From contig NZ_CP007456.1 of NCBI RefSeq assembly GCF_000800455.1, positions 1,116,001-1,180,000 on the forward strand: a stretch of DNA of 64,000 bases, given 5' to 3'. Numbering within the stretch: position 1 is the first letter of the stretch; each line of letters begins with the position of its first letter. The notes beneath the pieces were generated by a model that worked only from the letters and a program-made list of their open reading frames with translations, had not been told where the DNA came from and ran no database searches. This document shows positions 27,701-34,931 of the stretch, one piece after another. The stretch is from Bifidobacterium catenulatum PV20-2 (lineage in GTDB: Bacteria > Actinomycetota > Actinomycetes > Actinomycetales > Bifidobacteriaceae). A program made the position numbers and the translations under genes.

Positions 27701-29967
27701 CTACCGGCAAGCTGAAGGTCACGGAGGATATGACCGTCGCACTGCTCAACGTCCACAAGATTCAAGCGGGCGACATTGTGTCCGGTGCCGTGACCGCGGA
27801 CAAGCTGGCCGCCACTGCCGTGACCGCGGACAAGCTGGCCGCGAACAGTGTGACGGCTGGCAAGGTGCAGGCCGGTGCCATCGGCACTGACAAGGTGGCG
27901 GCGAACGCGATCACGACGGCGAAGCTCAATGTTACCGAGGACATGATGGTGGCCTTGCTCAAGGCTCACCAGATTCAGGCCGGTGACATCACGGCCAACG
28001 CGGTCACGTCCGACAAGATTGCCGCAAACGCCATCGGCACGGACAAATTGGCAGCTAATGCGGTCACTTCGGACAAGATTGTGGCCAACGCGATTACCTC
28101 TGACAAGATTCTCGCCAATTCGGTCACTACCGGCAAGCTGAAGGTCACGGAGGATATGACCGTCGCCTTGCTGAAGGCCCATAAGATTCAGGCCGGCGAG
28201 CTTGACGCCAATAGCGTGACCGGTCAGAACATCAGGGCCGACGCCTTGTATGGCAAGACGATTCAGGGTGGTGTGTTCCGCACGTCCGATGGGCGTATGG
28301 TCATCAATGATGCCGGTATCGTGGCGAAGTCCAAGACGAGTCGGAAACGTCAAGCGTATTACACGTATTGGCAGGGTGAGCCGAACAACAGTCCCAGTGT
28401 TTTGGTGACTGTTGATTTGGATGCGGATGAGACGTTCGTGTTGGATTCGCAGTCTGGCACGGTCGCCTTGTGTGGTGAGATTCTTTCCGGTTCCACGATC
28501 AGTGGCACGTCGATTGTCGGTAGCGAGTTCCGTACCGCTAATTCGCGCATGTTGTTGAACGATAGTGGCTTGGTGTTGCGGAACGTGCAGGGCAAGGCCA
28601 CTGTCACGTTGGATGCCGCTTCAGGTAACGCGACATTCACTGGCACCGTGACCGGTTCCACGATCACTGGCGGCACGGTTTCCGGCGCTGTCATCACGGG
28701 TAGCGCGTTCACGTCTCCGGATGGGAAGACGAAACTGAACTCTTCAGGATTCTACGTGGGCGACAAGCTGGCCTATGATGCTAAGACTGGCTTGCTGTCG
28801 TTGAAGGGTAGCATCCAGTCGGGTTCCGATTTGAGTGGCGTGACCGTGACCGGTTCCACGATTCAAACGTCAAGCGCGGCGAATCGTGGGTTGAAGCTCA
28901 CTTCCGGTGGCCTCGTCGCCTACGACGGGAATGGTAATGCGAAGTTCACGTTGAAGTCTGACGGCACCATTCAGATGAATGGCGCGTTGATGACGAACGG
29001 CAAGCTGACCGCCGCCACGTTGGAGGGTGGCACGATCACCGGTGGCACGATCACTGGTGGAACGATTCAGTCGAGTACCGCCGCCAATACCGGCTTCAAA
29101 CTGACTGGTGGAGCGTTGGACTTCTATGACAAGTCGAACAATCGAACCGTCCATTTGAACGGTACCGATAATCTGCTTTCCGGCACGTTCCAGACCCGCA
29201 CGAGCGGTCATCGCGTGCGCATCAGCCCGGACTACCAGTCGTACATCATCGGAGGTTCGGAGACTTTTACCGGCGACGGATTGGAATTCCCAGCCTACAA
29301 CGGTTCCACCGCCTACTACAGTCATCCGACGGTCGCGTCCGCCATCCAGTCGAATCAGGTCGGCTCGATGAGCGAATTGGACTTGTGGAGCGGACACATC
29401 ACGAAGAACGATCCGGCCGCCTTCCTGCGACTCCAGTCCAAGCCACGCAAGAGGGGCGGCACCGGCAGCGGCGGCGTCACATCCACTGTGAAGGCAACGG
29501 CGAACACGAATTACGACGAGCCCGACATGAGCAAAAAAAGCAGCGCAACGCTCACTTTAACCGGCGACAGTGCGAACGGTTCGGAGTTCTGGCTCCACGC
29601 GCAAGACGCGAACGGTTATGTCGGAATCGGAGCGAACATCGCGACCGGATACCTGTCGTTCGGTGGCTTTCTCAGCGGCATCACGAACCGTCAGACCTTC
29701 CAGTCCACTGCCGCGTGGAAGGCATGGTGGCCGAATCCCGGCCAGCGCATCGCGACCGGCGCAGCGGCGCAGGTCACCTGCACGCTCAGTCCGGCGAAAT
29801 ACGGCCGCTATTTCGTGGTCGCGAACGCGGATTCGGAATGGGCCGGCATCATCGCACATCCGTGCAATACGGGCGGGCAGAGCGGCTTCACAATGAAACT
29901 GTATAACGCCGACCAGCCGTGCCCCGTCGACGTGTATGCGGAATACCTCGCCTATCTGGTCAAATGA
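24769..29967 (+). CDS. Giant repeat-rich tail fibre protein
   Basis: A 1,732-residue fibre. In order it has a beta domain (1-180), a long coiled coil with repeated AQKDIQATKSAQDATAK units (180-450), and two copies of a domain starting RGPDEP with WxGExNNSPS motifs (about 452-520 and 815-880). Ala-rich helical rods flank these domains. Then come ADKLAANSVTTGKLKVTEDM repeats (900-1150), a Gly/Thr beta repeat region (STITGGT) and a C-terminal beta domain. It is probably trimeric and contacts the host. The GTG start follows GGAG by eight bases; the upstream ATG lies inside a terminator and is rejected. Confidence 0.85.
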   Translation: MADHVELRPDDASLPLTLADIALRNSNMRLTYLSGTIAVDNGDGTQTWIGGSDSGEALPGCNGIIPWVGDTTPPGRPNGISAVCRTECVFVQWDGTLEGGIPADFDHVELFAKPDSTGESLDLGQLRGKGELATGVLPVGDVVEVWAIAYDNAHDENGVSKPNASQESEHATVIIAPIVSQKDLNDAASEILASAKDDAAAQVKKVSDGLDAARKDIDANTEAATALKKQQTQLRSDLDSASKKIDENAQGVGAVKKQQDTADAALKSLGKTVEDNKAAQDAINDQQAETNKTIADNKAALADASKQLEQAKADIKAGRSDLAKAQETLADNTQKLSQAQKDIQATKSAQDATAKELASAKADIKANQDGLTAANKTIADNKAALSQAQKDIQATKSAQDATAKTLAQAKSDLSQAQKDIAQTKTDLTTANGEISKAKESAAQAYAEAHSKNHTFRGPDEPKDNLIVGDLWLKTQKYWTRWQGEKNNSPSLLADFYTYWQGEPNNSPSVLVPLADRVIDTLVWDGSTWNHLGYADVENNAKQIEQAKLDIADNAAKTTDARKAAENAAAAAKTAQGTADSATGAAKTAQDTANAAQTAAKSATATAGQAKSAADAAQTAAETAKKTATNAETLADTANKSASAAKSDAASAKSDASTAKSDAANAKTAAANASSVATQAKATADSAAQSATDAATAARKANDAAAAAAGVANGKADVLIQSSAPATSMRKASTLWIDTTGGANTPKRWNGSAWTAVTDKAATDAANAAVKANSAAKTAQDTADKATTAAANAASQANQAEAAAKKAQTTADGKNLIYRGPDEPNHDGLKPGDMWWRTQKYWTRWQGEKNNSPSLLADFYTYWTGEPNNSPSVLVPLSDRVIEVLTWDGTRFEPFDLVANNVLAAGTVGAKTIAANAITAEKLAVNAVTADKIAANSVTTEKLVADAVTAAKLAANSVQARNLTALSVTTDKLAANSVTTGKLKVTEDMTVALLNVHKIQAGDIVSGAVTADKLAATAVTADKLAANSVTAGKVQAGAIGTDKVAANAITTAKLNVTEDMMVALLKAHQIQAGDITANAVTSDKIAANAIGTDKLAANAVTSDKIVANAITSDKILANSVTTGKLKVTEDMTVALLKAHKIQAGELDANSVTGQNIRADALYGKTIQGGVFRTSDGRMVINDAGIVAKSKTSRKRQAYYTYWQGEPNNSPSVLVTVDLDADETFVLDSQSGTVALCGEILSGSTISGTSIVGSEFRTANSRMLLNDSGLVLRNVQGKATVTLDAASGNATFTGTVTGSTITGGTVSGAVITGSAFTSPDGKTKLNSSGFYVGDKLAYDAKTGLLSLKGSIQSGSDLSGVTVTGSTIQTSSAANRGLKLTSGGLVAYDGNGNAKFTLKSDGTIQMNGALMTNGKLTAATLEGGTITGGTITGGTIQSSTAANTGFKLTGGALDFYDKSNNRTVHLNGTDNLLSGTFQTRTSGHRVRISPDYQSYIIGGSETFTGDGLEFPAYNGSTAYYSHPTVASAIQSNQVGSMSELDLWSGHITKNDPAAFLRLQSKPRKRGGTGSGGVTSTVKATANTNYDEPDMSKKSSATLTLTGDSANGSEFWLHAQDANGYVGIGANIATGYLSFGGFLSGITNRQTFQSTAAWKAWWPNPGQRIATGAAAQVTCTLSPAKYGRYFVVANADSEWAGIIAHPCNTGGQSGFTMKLYNADQPCPVDVYAEYLAYLVK
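26191..26265 (+). repeat. 75-bp exact repeat in fibre gene, copy 1
   Basis: Identical to 27280-27354. It encodes the KYWTRWQGEKNNSPSLLADF part of the RGPDEP domain. Identity at the DNA level shows a recent duplication or gene conversion. Confidence 0.9.
27280..27354 (+). repeat. 75-bp exact repeat in fibre gene, copy 2
   Basis: Identical to 26191-26265. The two copies are 1,089 bp apart in direct orientation and in the same reading frame (a multiple of three), so recombination between them would delete 363 residues without a frameshift. Confidence 0.9.
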
Positions 29968-29979
29968 TTGGAGGAAATC

Positions 29980-30546
29980 TTGTCAGCGACTTTTGAAATG
30001 GATGCGAACGGATTGTGCATCATCCGATGCGACCCGCCGGTGAACGGGTCGGACAGTTTCGTATTCCAGCCCGATGTGATCGTCTCGTGGAAGGCGCTGC
30101 TCGGCCTTGCTTCGACCCGTGAGGCGATCGCGGCGATCATGCAGGGCAGGGAGGATACGAGCCGATACGACCCGAAGACCGGCAGGGGCGTGTGGACCGG
30201 AGCGTTCGAAGCGTTGGAATCGGCTTTAACGGATTCCGCGACCAGTGTGAGCATGCTTTCCGCCGATGGGGAAGTGTTGGACGATCCGCTGACAGCCGCA
30301 CGCAATGAGACGCGCGCAGGGATGCGATTGCCTGTCATGTCGAATGAGACCGACGCGCGAATGCGTGCCGCATTGACCTCGGATGCTTCCGGCGTGGAAG
30401 CGTCGAGTGGCATCGACGTGGCCTGTACGCGGGATGTAGACGGATTGGATGATTTCCTCTCGGACGAATCCAGTCAGGCGATGCTGGATGAATGCGAGGA
30501 ACGGTTCTTCGCGTCGCTCATGCCAAGACAAAGCCAACAGAATTAA
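29980..30546 (+). CDS. Hypothetical phage tail-region protein, 188 aa
   Basis: Not recognised. TTG at 29980 is five bases after GGAGG and is preferred over the TTG at 29968, which overlaps that ribosome site. The protein is acidic and has a beta-like first quarter (ATFEMDANGLCIIRCDPP) and helical remainder with DVDGLDDFLSDESSQAMLDECEERFF. It sits between the fibre and a short fibre-like gene, so it is likely a tail-tip or chaperone protein. Confidence 0.65.
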   Translation: MSATFEMDANGLCIIRCDPPVNGSDSFVFQPDVIVSWKALLGLASTREAIAAIMQGREDTSRYDPKTGRGVWTGAFEALESALTDSATSVSMLSADGEVLDDPLTAARNETRAGMRLPVMSNETDARMRAALTSDASGVEASSGIDVACTRDVDGLDDFLSDESSQAMLDECEERFFASLMPRQSQQN

Positions 30547-30557
30547 GGAGATTGATC

Positions 30558-30995
30558 ATGGCTGATGAAAACAATGAGAATGCGACCACGGCGGACAAGA
30601 TCACGGCCAACAGCGTGACGACCGCGAAGCTGACGGCCGACGCTGTGACGGCGGACAAATTGACCGTGGACAGCGTGCAGGCGGGGAACATCACCGCTCT
30701 TGCCGGCACGGCCGGCAAGGACGATTCCGACGTGTCGGCTTCCGGAGTGCTTGACCTGCGTCCGCCGTCCGCGAGCCTGAAGGCGGAACTGTGCCGCCTG
30801 GGACTCGAATATTCCAGCACTGACGCGGCGGGCGTGGAATCATGGCGCGACTACCAGCGCGGCGTGCTCGCCACATTCGACGGGACGGGGGCCAATGTCA
30901 CGATCGCGGACGTGAAGACTAACCTGTCCGCCACCTTGTCTTTGGCCGAGGTGCGGAAGGTTACGCGCATCGACACGATGACCACAGCCGACTAA
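30558..30995 (+). CDS. Short fibre-like protein with TADKL repeats
   Basis: A 145-residue protein whose N-terminal ~45 residues (ADKITANSVTTAKLTADAVT) are the same repeat type seen at residues 900-1150 of the large fibre. The rest (SGVLDLRPPSASLKAEL ... SLAEVRKVTRIDTMTTAD) is globular and unknown. AAGGAG lies nine bases before the ATG. It may trimerise like the big fibre and attach a different tip. Confidence 0.7.
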   Translation: MADENNENATTADKITANSVTTAKLTADAVTADKLTVDSVQAGNITALAGTAGKDDSDVSASGVLDLRPPSASLKAELCRLGLEYSSTDAAGVESWRDYQRGVLATFDGTGANVTIADVKTNLSATLSLAEVRKVTRIDTMTTAD

Positions 30996-31070
30996 TCCGG
31001 CATTCCACATTTTTCAACCCCCTGCAATCCAATCGGATTGTGGGAGTTCCGCATTAAAAGGAGACTTATT

Positions 31071-31244
31071 TTGAATCAGATTCCAGCCGACGCGAACGAC
31101 GTCATCGACACGCTCTCCGCGCAAATCGGCACTCTCAACAAACAAATCGCAATACTGAACAGCCAACTCGCGGCGGCCATGAAACTGATTCCGCAGGATG
31201 TGCGCGACGCAACCAAGGGGGTGGATGATGACAGTGAGGATTAA
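31071..31244 (+). CDS. Small coiled-coil phage protein, 57 aa
   Basis: TTG start with AAAAGGAG seven bases upstream. The core VIDTLSAQIGTLNKQIAILNSQLAAAM is a clear short coiled coil with a heptad pattern of I, L and V. It overlaps the next gene by 17 bp. It is probably an oligomerising stalk for the neighbouring tail-tip proteins, but that is inference. Confidence 0.65.
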   Translation: MNQIPADANDVIDTLSAQIGTLNKQIAILNSQLAAAMKLIPQDVRDATKGVDDDSED

Positions 31245-31729
31245 CTGGTTCCCGGACCCGAATCTGGCTAACACCATTTTCAAATGCATACCAATAAAAT
31301 GCACTGTGGATTTTCCGACCGTCGGCGGCTTCCGGTGGCTGCGTGCCACGACCAGCAGTGGTGGTGACGTATACGCGCAATACGAGCTCACAGGAGTGAA
31401 TCTTCCACCGGCCGGCGCGTATCACATTCACGCAGTCTGCTATGCGCAAGGCACGGGCGCGTTGTTCCGCGTCTATGCGGGCGTCGGCAACGGATTCACC
31501 ATCCTGTACGAGACCGGTGTCGCAGACAATCAGACGAAGATTATTGACGCGGACATCACGATTCCGGCCGGCACGACGCAATTGCTGATCCGTGTCATTC
31601 CACCGTCCACGGTCGGAAAATTCATACTGATTCGCGACATCCTCCTCGAATCCAAGTCCACTTACGACACTGCCATTGGGGGGGGGGCTTCCGGGCTTCT
31701 TCACGGGGGACACGATGCCGCTCGCATAG
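31228..31729 (+). CDS. Tail-tip paralogue A, frame broken by a G10 tract
   Basis: This gene starts at ATG 31228 after AAGGGGG and begins MTVRINWFPDPNLANT. It encodes a beta-sandwich-like protein rich in aromatic residues, with the end DILLESKSTYDTAIGGG. At 31678-31687 lies a run of ten G. With nine G the frame would end FFTGDTMPLA and stop at 31729 (166 aa), matching the ends of the two following paralogues. As written, the zero frame instead runs to 32148 through gene B in a low-quality, His/Arg-rich frame. The protein is probably a carbohydrate-binding receptor module switched by slippage; a sequencing error is the alternative. Confidence 0.7.
31678..31687 (+). repeat. Homopolymer tract of ten G in a tail-tip gene
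   Basis: This is the longest G run noticed in the window. Nine G gives intact gene A. Ten gives a C-terminal out-of-frame extension to 32148. Eleven gives an early stop near 31759. Its place 40 bases before the natural stop is where slippage swaps the C-terminus. Confidence 0.85.
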
Positions 31730-31756
31730 GAGCGTCCGTCGGGCGGGTGATGCCCG

Positions 31757-32125
31757 ATGAGGGTCACGAACCGATGCACGAGCCCAACCTCGACCATCAC
31801 CTTGAGAGCAAACGCGTGGAGGCCCATCACGACCGTTCCGAGCGTGATGGGCATGAACTATTGGGTCAGCGTCTATGTGAACGTCACCGGCGGCACCATC
31901 CGGATAGAAGGAACGAATGCCGACATCAGCAAAAGCCAACGTATCCATTACTCGATGGTCATCAACAATACCGGTCCGGTATCAATGTGTTATCGCGTCA
32001 AGTCAGGCAGTCCGACCGTCACCGTGACAGACATGCTCTTATGCTCGTTCGACGAGTATCAGGCGAACAAGGCTGTGCTCGACAGCCTCCAATATTTCAC
32101 CGGGGATACGATGCCGCTAGCCTAA
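31757..32125 (+). CDS. Tail-tip paralogue B
   Basis: A 122-residue protein beginning MRVTNRCTSPTSTITL. It contains YWVSVYVNVTGGTIRIEG and ends with YFTGDTMPLA. Its last 40 residues align by eye with gene A (D-I/M-L-L-x-S ... Y ... FTGDTMPLA). It appears to be a jelly-roll binding module of a phage tail tip. Its start lies 28 bases after the intact stop of A; no strong ribosome site is visible, so it may depend on coupling. In the ten-G version it is overlapped by the extended reading frame of A. Confidence 0.65.
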   Translation: MRVTNRCTSPTSTITLRANAWRPITTVPSVMGMNYWVSVYVNVTGGTIRIEGTNADISKSQRIHYSMVINNTGPVSMCYRVKSGSPTVTVTDMLLCSFDEYQANKAVLDSLQYFTGDTMPLA

Positions 32126-32144
32126 CCCTCACGGGGGTGGTGGC

Positions 32145-32636
32145 ATGAGCCCGATCACCAACTATTGGCCAGACCCGCGTTTCCGCGACATCGGCAAGCT
32201 CGGCATGCACGGCTGCACCATCGTCAACGCGAACGGCCTGTACGACCCGGCGAGTCAATCATGGCCGGGCGTCACCATCAAAACGACAAACACAAACGGT
32301 ACGGATAACTGGTGTGAGAGGACCGTCAGCCTGCCAGCGGGCGCGAGGCTCGTCATTGCATGCAGTTCGAACGGCAACGCTACCGACACGAACACCAGCA
32401 TCAACTGCTGGAGCGCGACAAATAAGGTGGCGGAATGCCCTTTGAACGGTGGATCGAGCGACGAGTTCACCGTCCCGCCGCAAGGGTGGATAAAAGTCAC
32501 CCTGAGAGCGGCAATGCATGTTGGCGAGAAGCGCACGGTCGTAAACCTGTTCATCGGCACCAAGGCCGACTACGAGGCTTTGATGCGGCTCACCGGCCAT
32601 AGGTTCCTCGCTGGCGACTTAATGCCGATCGCATAG
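32145..32636 (+). CDS. Tail-tip paralogue C
   Basis: A 163-residue protein beginning MSPITNYWPDPRFRDIG and ending FLAGDLMPIA, sharing the start (N-x-x-P-D-P) and end (F-x-G-D-x-M-P-x-A) signatures of gene A. The middle is beta-rich and Thr/Asn-rich. A GGGGGTGG ribosome site precedes the ATG. It is the third in a row of related small tail-tip modules, presumably for sugar recognition on the host surface. Confidence 0.7.
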   Translation: MSPITNYWPDPRFRDIGKLGMHGCTIVNANGLYDPASQSWPGVTIKTTNTNGTDNWCERTVSLPAGARLVIACSSNGNATDTNTSINCWSATNKVAECPLNGGSSDEFTVPPQGWIKVTLRAAMHVGEKRTVVNLFIGTKADYEALMRLTGHRFLAGDLMPIA

Positions 32637-32668
32637 ACCTTTCCTATTTTCCGATTGGAGGAAGTAAT

Positions 32669-33058
32669 GTGTTACAAAATTTTCTAGCTGGTTTCGGGGG
32701 TGTGGGCGGCGCGTGCGCCCTCATCACCTTGCTGCTCAGGATATGGCCGGGCGCTTTGGATACGTTGGCGACCGGCCTGTACGCGCACGTCAGGCCGGAA
32801 CGCCTGCCATACGATTCGCCGCTCTCGCAGCATTTCGCGAAAACGCGAATGCTCGGTGAGCGCACCGAAAAATTCGACGACCGTATGGACGAACTCTGCC
32901 GTGACACGATCAAAAACACGATCATCAGCCTGATCTACGGCGACCAGTCGCACGACCATTCGGAGGCCGTCCGATACGAGTTGGCGAAGCTCGAGAAATT
33001 GGACGCTCAGTGTTGGGTCGTCAACGCCGCCGAAAAATACTTGGAGGACCGGCAATGA
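32669..33058 (+). CDS. Hypothetical phage membrane-anchored protein, 129 aa
   Basis: GTG start seven bases after GGAGG; the overlapping ATG at 32667 leads to a stop after six codons. One N-terminal hydrophobic segment (FLAGFGGVGGACALITLLLRIW) is followed by a charged helical domain. Its position between tail tips and lysis genes suggests a lysis or tail-associated protein. The family is not recognised. Confidence 0.65.
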   Translation: MLQNFLAGFGGVGGACALITLLLRIWPGALDTLATGLYAHVRPERLPYDSPLSQHFAKTRMLGERTEKFDDRMDELCRDTIKNTIISLIYGDQSHDHSEAVRYELAKLEKLDAQCWVVNAAEKYLEDRQ

Positions 33059-33162
33059 CGCATCTCACGATCGCGGGCGGCGCATACCTACTACTGCTCG
33101 CGTTAGTCCTCGTGTTCAATCATGGCGCACACATCGGCGGGGGTGACGGCGATGACGGCTAG
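33055..33162 (+). CDS. Tiny membrane peptide, 35 aa
   Basis: ATG overlaps the previous stop (ATGA) and GGAGG lies a few bases upstream. The peptide has one hydrophobic stretch (AYLLLLALVLVF) flanked by a short N-terminus and a Gly/Asp-rich C-terminus (GGGDGDDG). It fits a small lysis accessory or spanin-like peptide. Too short for homology by eye. Confidence 0.5.
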   Translation: MTHLTIAGGAYLLLLALVLVFNHGAHIGGGDGDDG

Positions 33163-33379
33163 CATGCTCGCGTTGACGTCCATGGCCGTCATGTTCGTCG
33201 CGCTGCTGCTTACGGTGGCGTGGCTGCTGTGGCATGGCCATGACGTGCCGGTATGGCTCGAATGCGTCGTGACGCTGCTTCTGGGCGCGTTCACGCTCGT
33301 CTGCGTCGTCCTGCTCATGCTGCCGCTCCTGCGACTGCTGGAGATGGCCGTCATGATGTGGACGCTCATCTGCTCGTAA
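33152..33379 (+). CDS. Small holin-like membrane protein, 75 aa
   Basis: Three closely spaced hydrophobic segments (MLALTSMAVMFVALLLTVAWLL, VTLLLGAFTLVCVVLL, RLLEMAVMMWTLIC) with very short loops, directly upstream of the endolysin. GGGGG lies eight bases before the ATG at 33152; an earlier in-frame ATG at 33122 has no ribosome site. It may be a holin or antiholin partner of the protein at 34224. Confidence 0.55.
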   Translation: MTASMLALTSMAVMFVALLLTVAWLLWHGHDVPVWLECVVTLLLGAFTLVCVVLLMLPLLRLLEMAVMMWTLICS

Positions 33380-33404
33380 AACCATCAAAAAAGGAGGAAA
33401 ACAT

Positions 33405-34205
33405 ATGAAATCATGGGAGAATCTGGAGGCGGATGAGGATCTCATTCTCTCCACGCACATGACCAAGGGCCGTCAGGGATGCAAGGTCGACAAGATCGTT
33501 TTGCATCATAATGGCGGGAACCTGACCGGCAAGGGCTGCTACGACGTGTGGCAGACCCGTGAGGCTTCCGCGCACTATCAGGTAGCGGCGGACGGCAGGA
33601 TCACGCAGCTCGTCTGGGATACCGATACAGCTTGGCATTCGGGTGACTGGGATGCGAATCTCACGTCCATCGGCGTGGAGCATGCGGATATCTCGTCCGA
33701 CCCGTGGCGGATCTCCGACGCGACGTTGGACAATGGCGCGCATCTGGTGGCCGCGCTCTGCAAGCGTTACGGCCTCGGACGTCCGCAGTGGGGCGTCAAC
33801 GTGTTCCCGCACAGCCATTTCTCCGCGACCGCCTGCCCGGCATCCATCGCAGGAGACCAGCGCGGCGCCTACGTGGCCAAGGCGCAGGAATGGTATGACA
33901 GGATGACCGGCACGACAGTGCCGACGCCCGCCGTACAGCCGACGCAGTCCGCCACGGAATCGTCCGCAAACGTGTTGCAGGGCACGTATCGTGTGGCCGT
34001 GGACGGGCTCAACGTGCGCGACCGTCCGAGTGTTTCCGGCAATGTGGTCGCCACCTATTCCAACGGACAGACCGTCAATCTGGATCATTGGGGCACCGTC
34101 GCGGACGGCTACATCTGGGGCCGTTACACGGCCTACAGCGGAGCCGTGCGCTACGTCGCGCTGGCTCCCGCGGACAAGTCAACCTGGTATCTCGTCAAAG
34201 CCTGA
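33405..34205 (+). CDS. Endolysin: N-acetylmuramoyl-L-alanine amidase with SH3b domain
   Basis: A 266-residue lysin. The N-terminal amidase-2 domain (1-165) has the zinc ligand motif VLHHNGG (His34), the AWHSGDWD segment and HSHFSATACPA (about 136-146). After a Pro/Thr linker (170-190), the C-terminal SH3b-type domain (GTYRVAVDGLNVRDRPSVSG) binds the wall. It cleaves the amide between MurNAc and the stem peptide to release progeny. AGGAGG precedes the ATG. No signal peptide, so it needs a holin. Confidence 0.92.
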   Translation: MKSWENLEADEDLILSTHMTKGRQGCKVDKIVLHHNGGNLTGKGCYDVWQTREASAHYQVAADGRITQLVWDTDTAWHSGDWDANLTSIGVEHADISSDPWRISDATLDNGAHLVAALCKRYGLGRPQWGVNVFPHSHFSATACPASIAGDQRGAYVAKAQEWYDRMTGTTVPTPAVQPTQSATESSANVLQGTYRVAVDGLNVRDRPSVSGNVVATYSNGQTVNLDHWGTVADGYIWGRYTAYSGAVRYVALAPADKSTWYLVKA

Positions 34206-34223
34206 AAGGAAAGGTGGAATTAA

Positions 34224-34505
34224 ATGGCTGAGCATGCAGAAAAGAACACTCTGGAGACAACCATCGCCAATCTCACCGACGAGCGCGGGGCCGGCACCGA
34301 CACTGTGCAGTCCGACAGCGCATACACTCCCGTTTTCAGCAAGCAGGTGCGTACCGTCGTCTACGTGTTGGGCCTGATCGCATCGTGCGTCGGCCTCGGC
34401 TTCATGACCTTCGGAGACGCGGCTGTCGGCGGTTACATTTCGACCGTGGCCGGCTTCATCGCCAGCGGTCTCGGTGTCGCCTACAATCCGCTGCGCAACG
34501 CCTGA
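34224..34505 (+). CDS. Holin
   Basis: A 93-residue protein with a polar N-terminus and two hydrophobic segments (VVYVLGLIASCVGLGFMTFG and YISTVAGFIASGLGVAY) joined by a short turn, a typical two-helix holin next to the endolysin. It would open the membrane for the amidase. GAAAGGA lies before the ATG. Confidence 0.8.
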   Translation: MAEHAEKNTLETTIANLTDERGAGTDTVQSDSAYTPVFSKQVRTVVYVLGLIASCVGLGFMTFGDAAVGGYISTVAGFIASGLGVAYNPLRNA

Positions 34506-34607
34506 CAGTGGAAACTCAACATCGCGCCGGAAACTCAACCTCGAGTGTGGAAAAATTTGCGGAATTATAGTGTCCGTGGAATTTTTTACACCCGTTTTTT
34601 AACATGT

Positions 34608-34645
34608 GCCCCTCTCTCAGCATTGCTGGGGGAGGGGCTTTTCTT
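34608..34645. terminator. Terminator between late operon and integrase unit
   Basis: GCCCCTC and GAGGGGC form the base of a long stem extended by CTCAG/CTGGG and followed by TTTTCTTG. It lies between convergent units, and the gap also has a direct repeat GGAAACTCAAC (34510 and 34529). Confidence 0.75.
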
Positions 34646-34646
34646 G

Positions 34647-34931
34647 TTATTGGATTAGTGTATCGATGTTGTCAAGCGTAATGTACTTAACCAGTAATTC
34701 ACCCCATTTGTCGGCTATCTCTTTCGTGTATACGGATGCCCGATAGATTATTTTGCCGTTTTTGGTGAGCGACACGTCACAAGTGGCATGGTTTTTCACC
34801 ACTGCGAAGTTGCTGTTGTCGGAACTGTCAATCCACGAAAGTTTGCCTTCCCGCGCTAAACGCCACGCATATTTTTTCAGCTGGGCCACGATGTATTCGC
34901 AGAACTGGTCTTCGGTTATTTCAGCCTTCAT
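34647..34931 (-). CDS. Small protein coupled to the integrase, 94 aa
   Basis: Its ATG lies inside the last codons of the integrase gene (11-bp overlap), so it is translated by coupling. The protein has a helical N-terminus (EDQFCEYIVAQLKKYAWRLAREG) and a beta-rich C-terminus. No winged-helix excisionase motif is evident. It could be a recombination directionality factor or unrelated lysogenic protein; only its position supports the former. Confidence 0.65.
   Translation of the reverse strand: MKAEITEDQFCEYIVAQLKKYAWRLAREGKLSWIDSSDNSNFAVVKNHATCDVSLTKNGKIIYRASVYTKEIADKWGELLVKYITLDNIDTLIQ

Noticed and set aside
27480..28240. Regular repeats that could be read as a CRISPR-like array
   Set aside because: They are in-frame protein repeats (ADKLAANSVTT type) inside the fibre gene, with no spacer structure and no cas genes.
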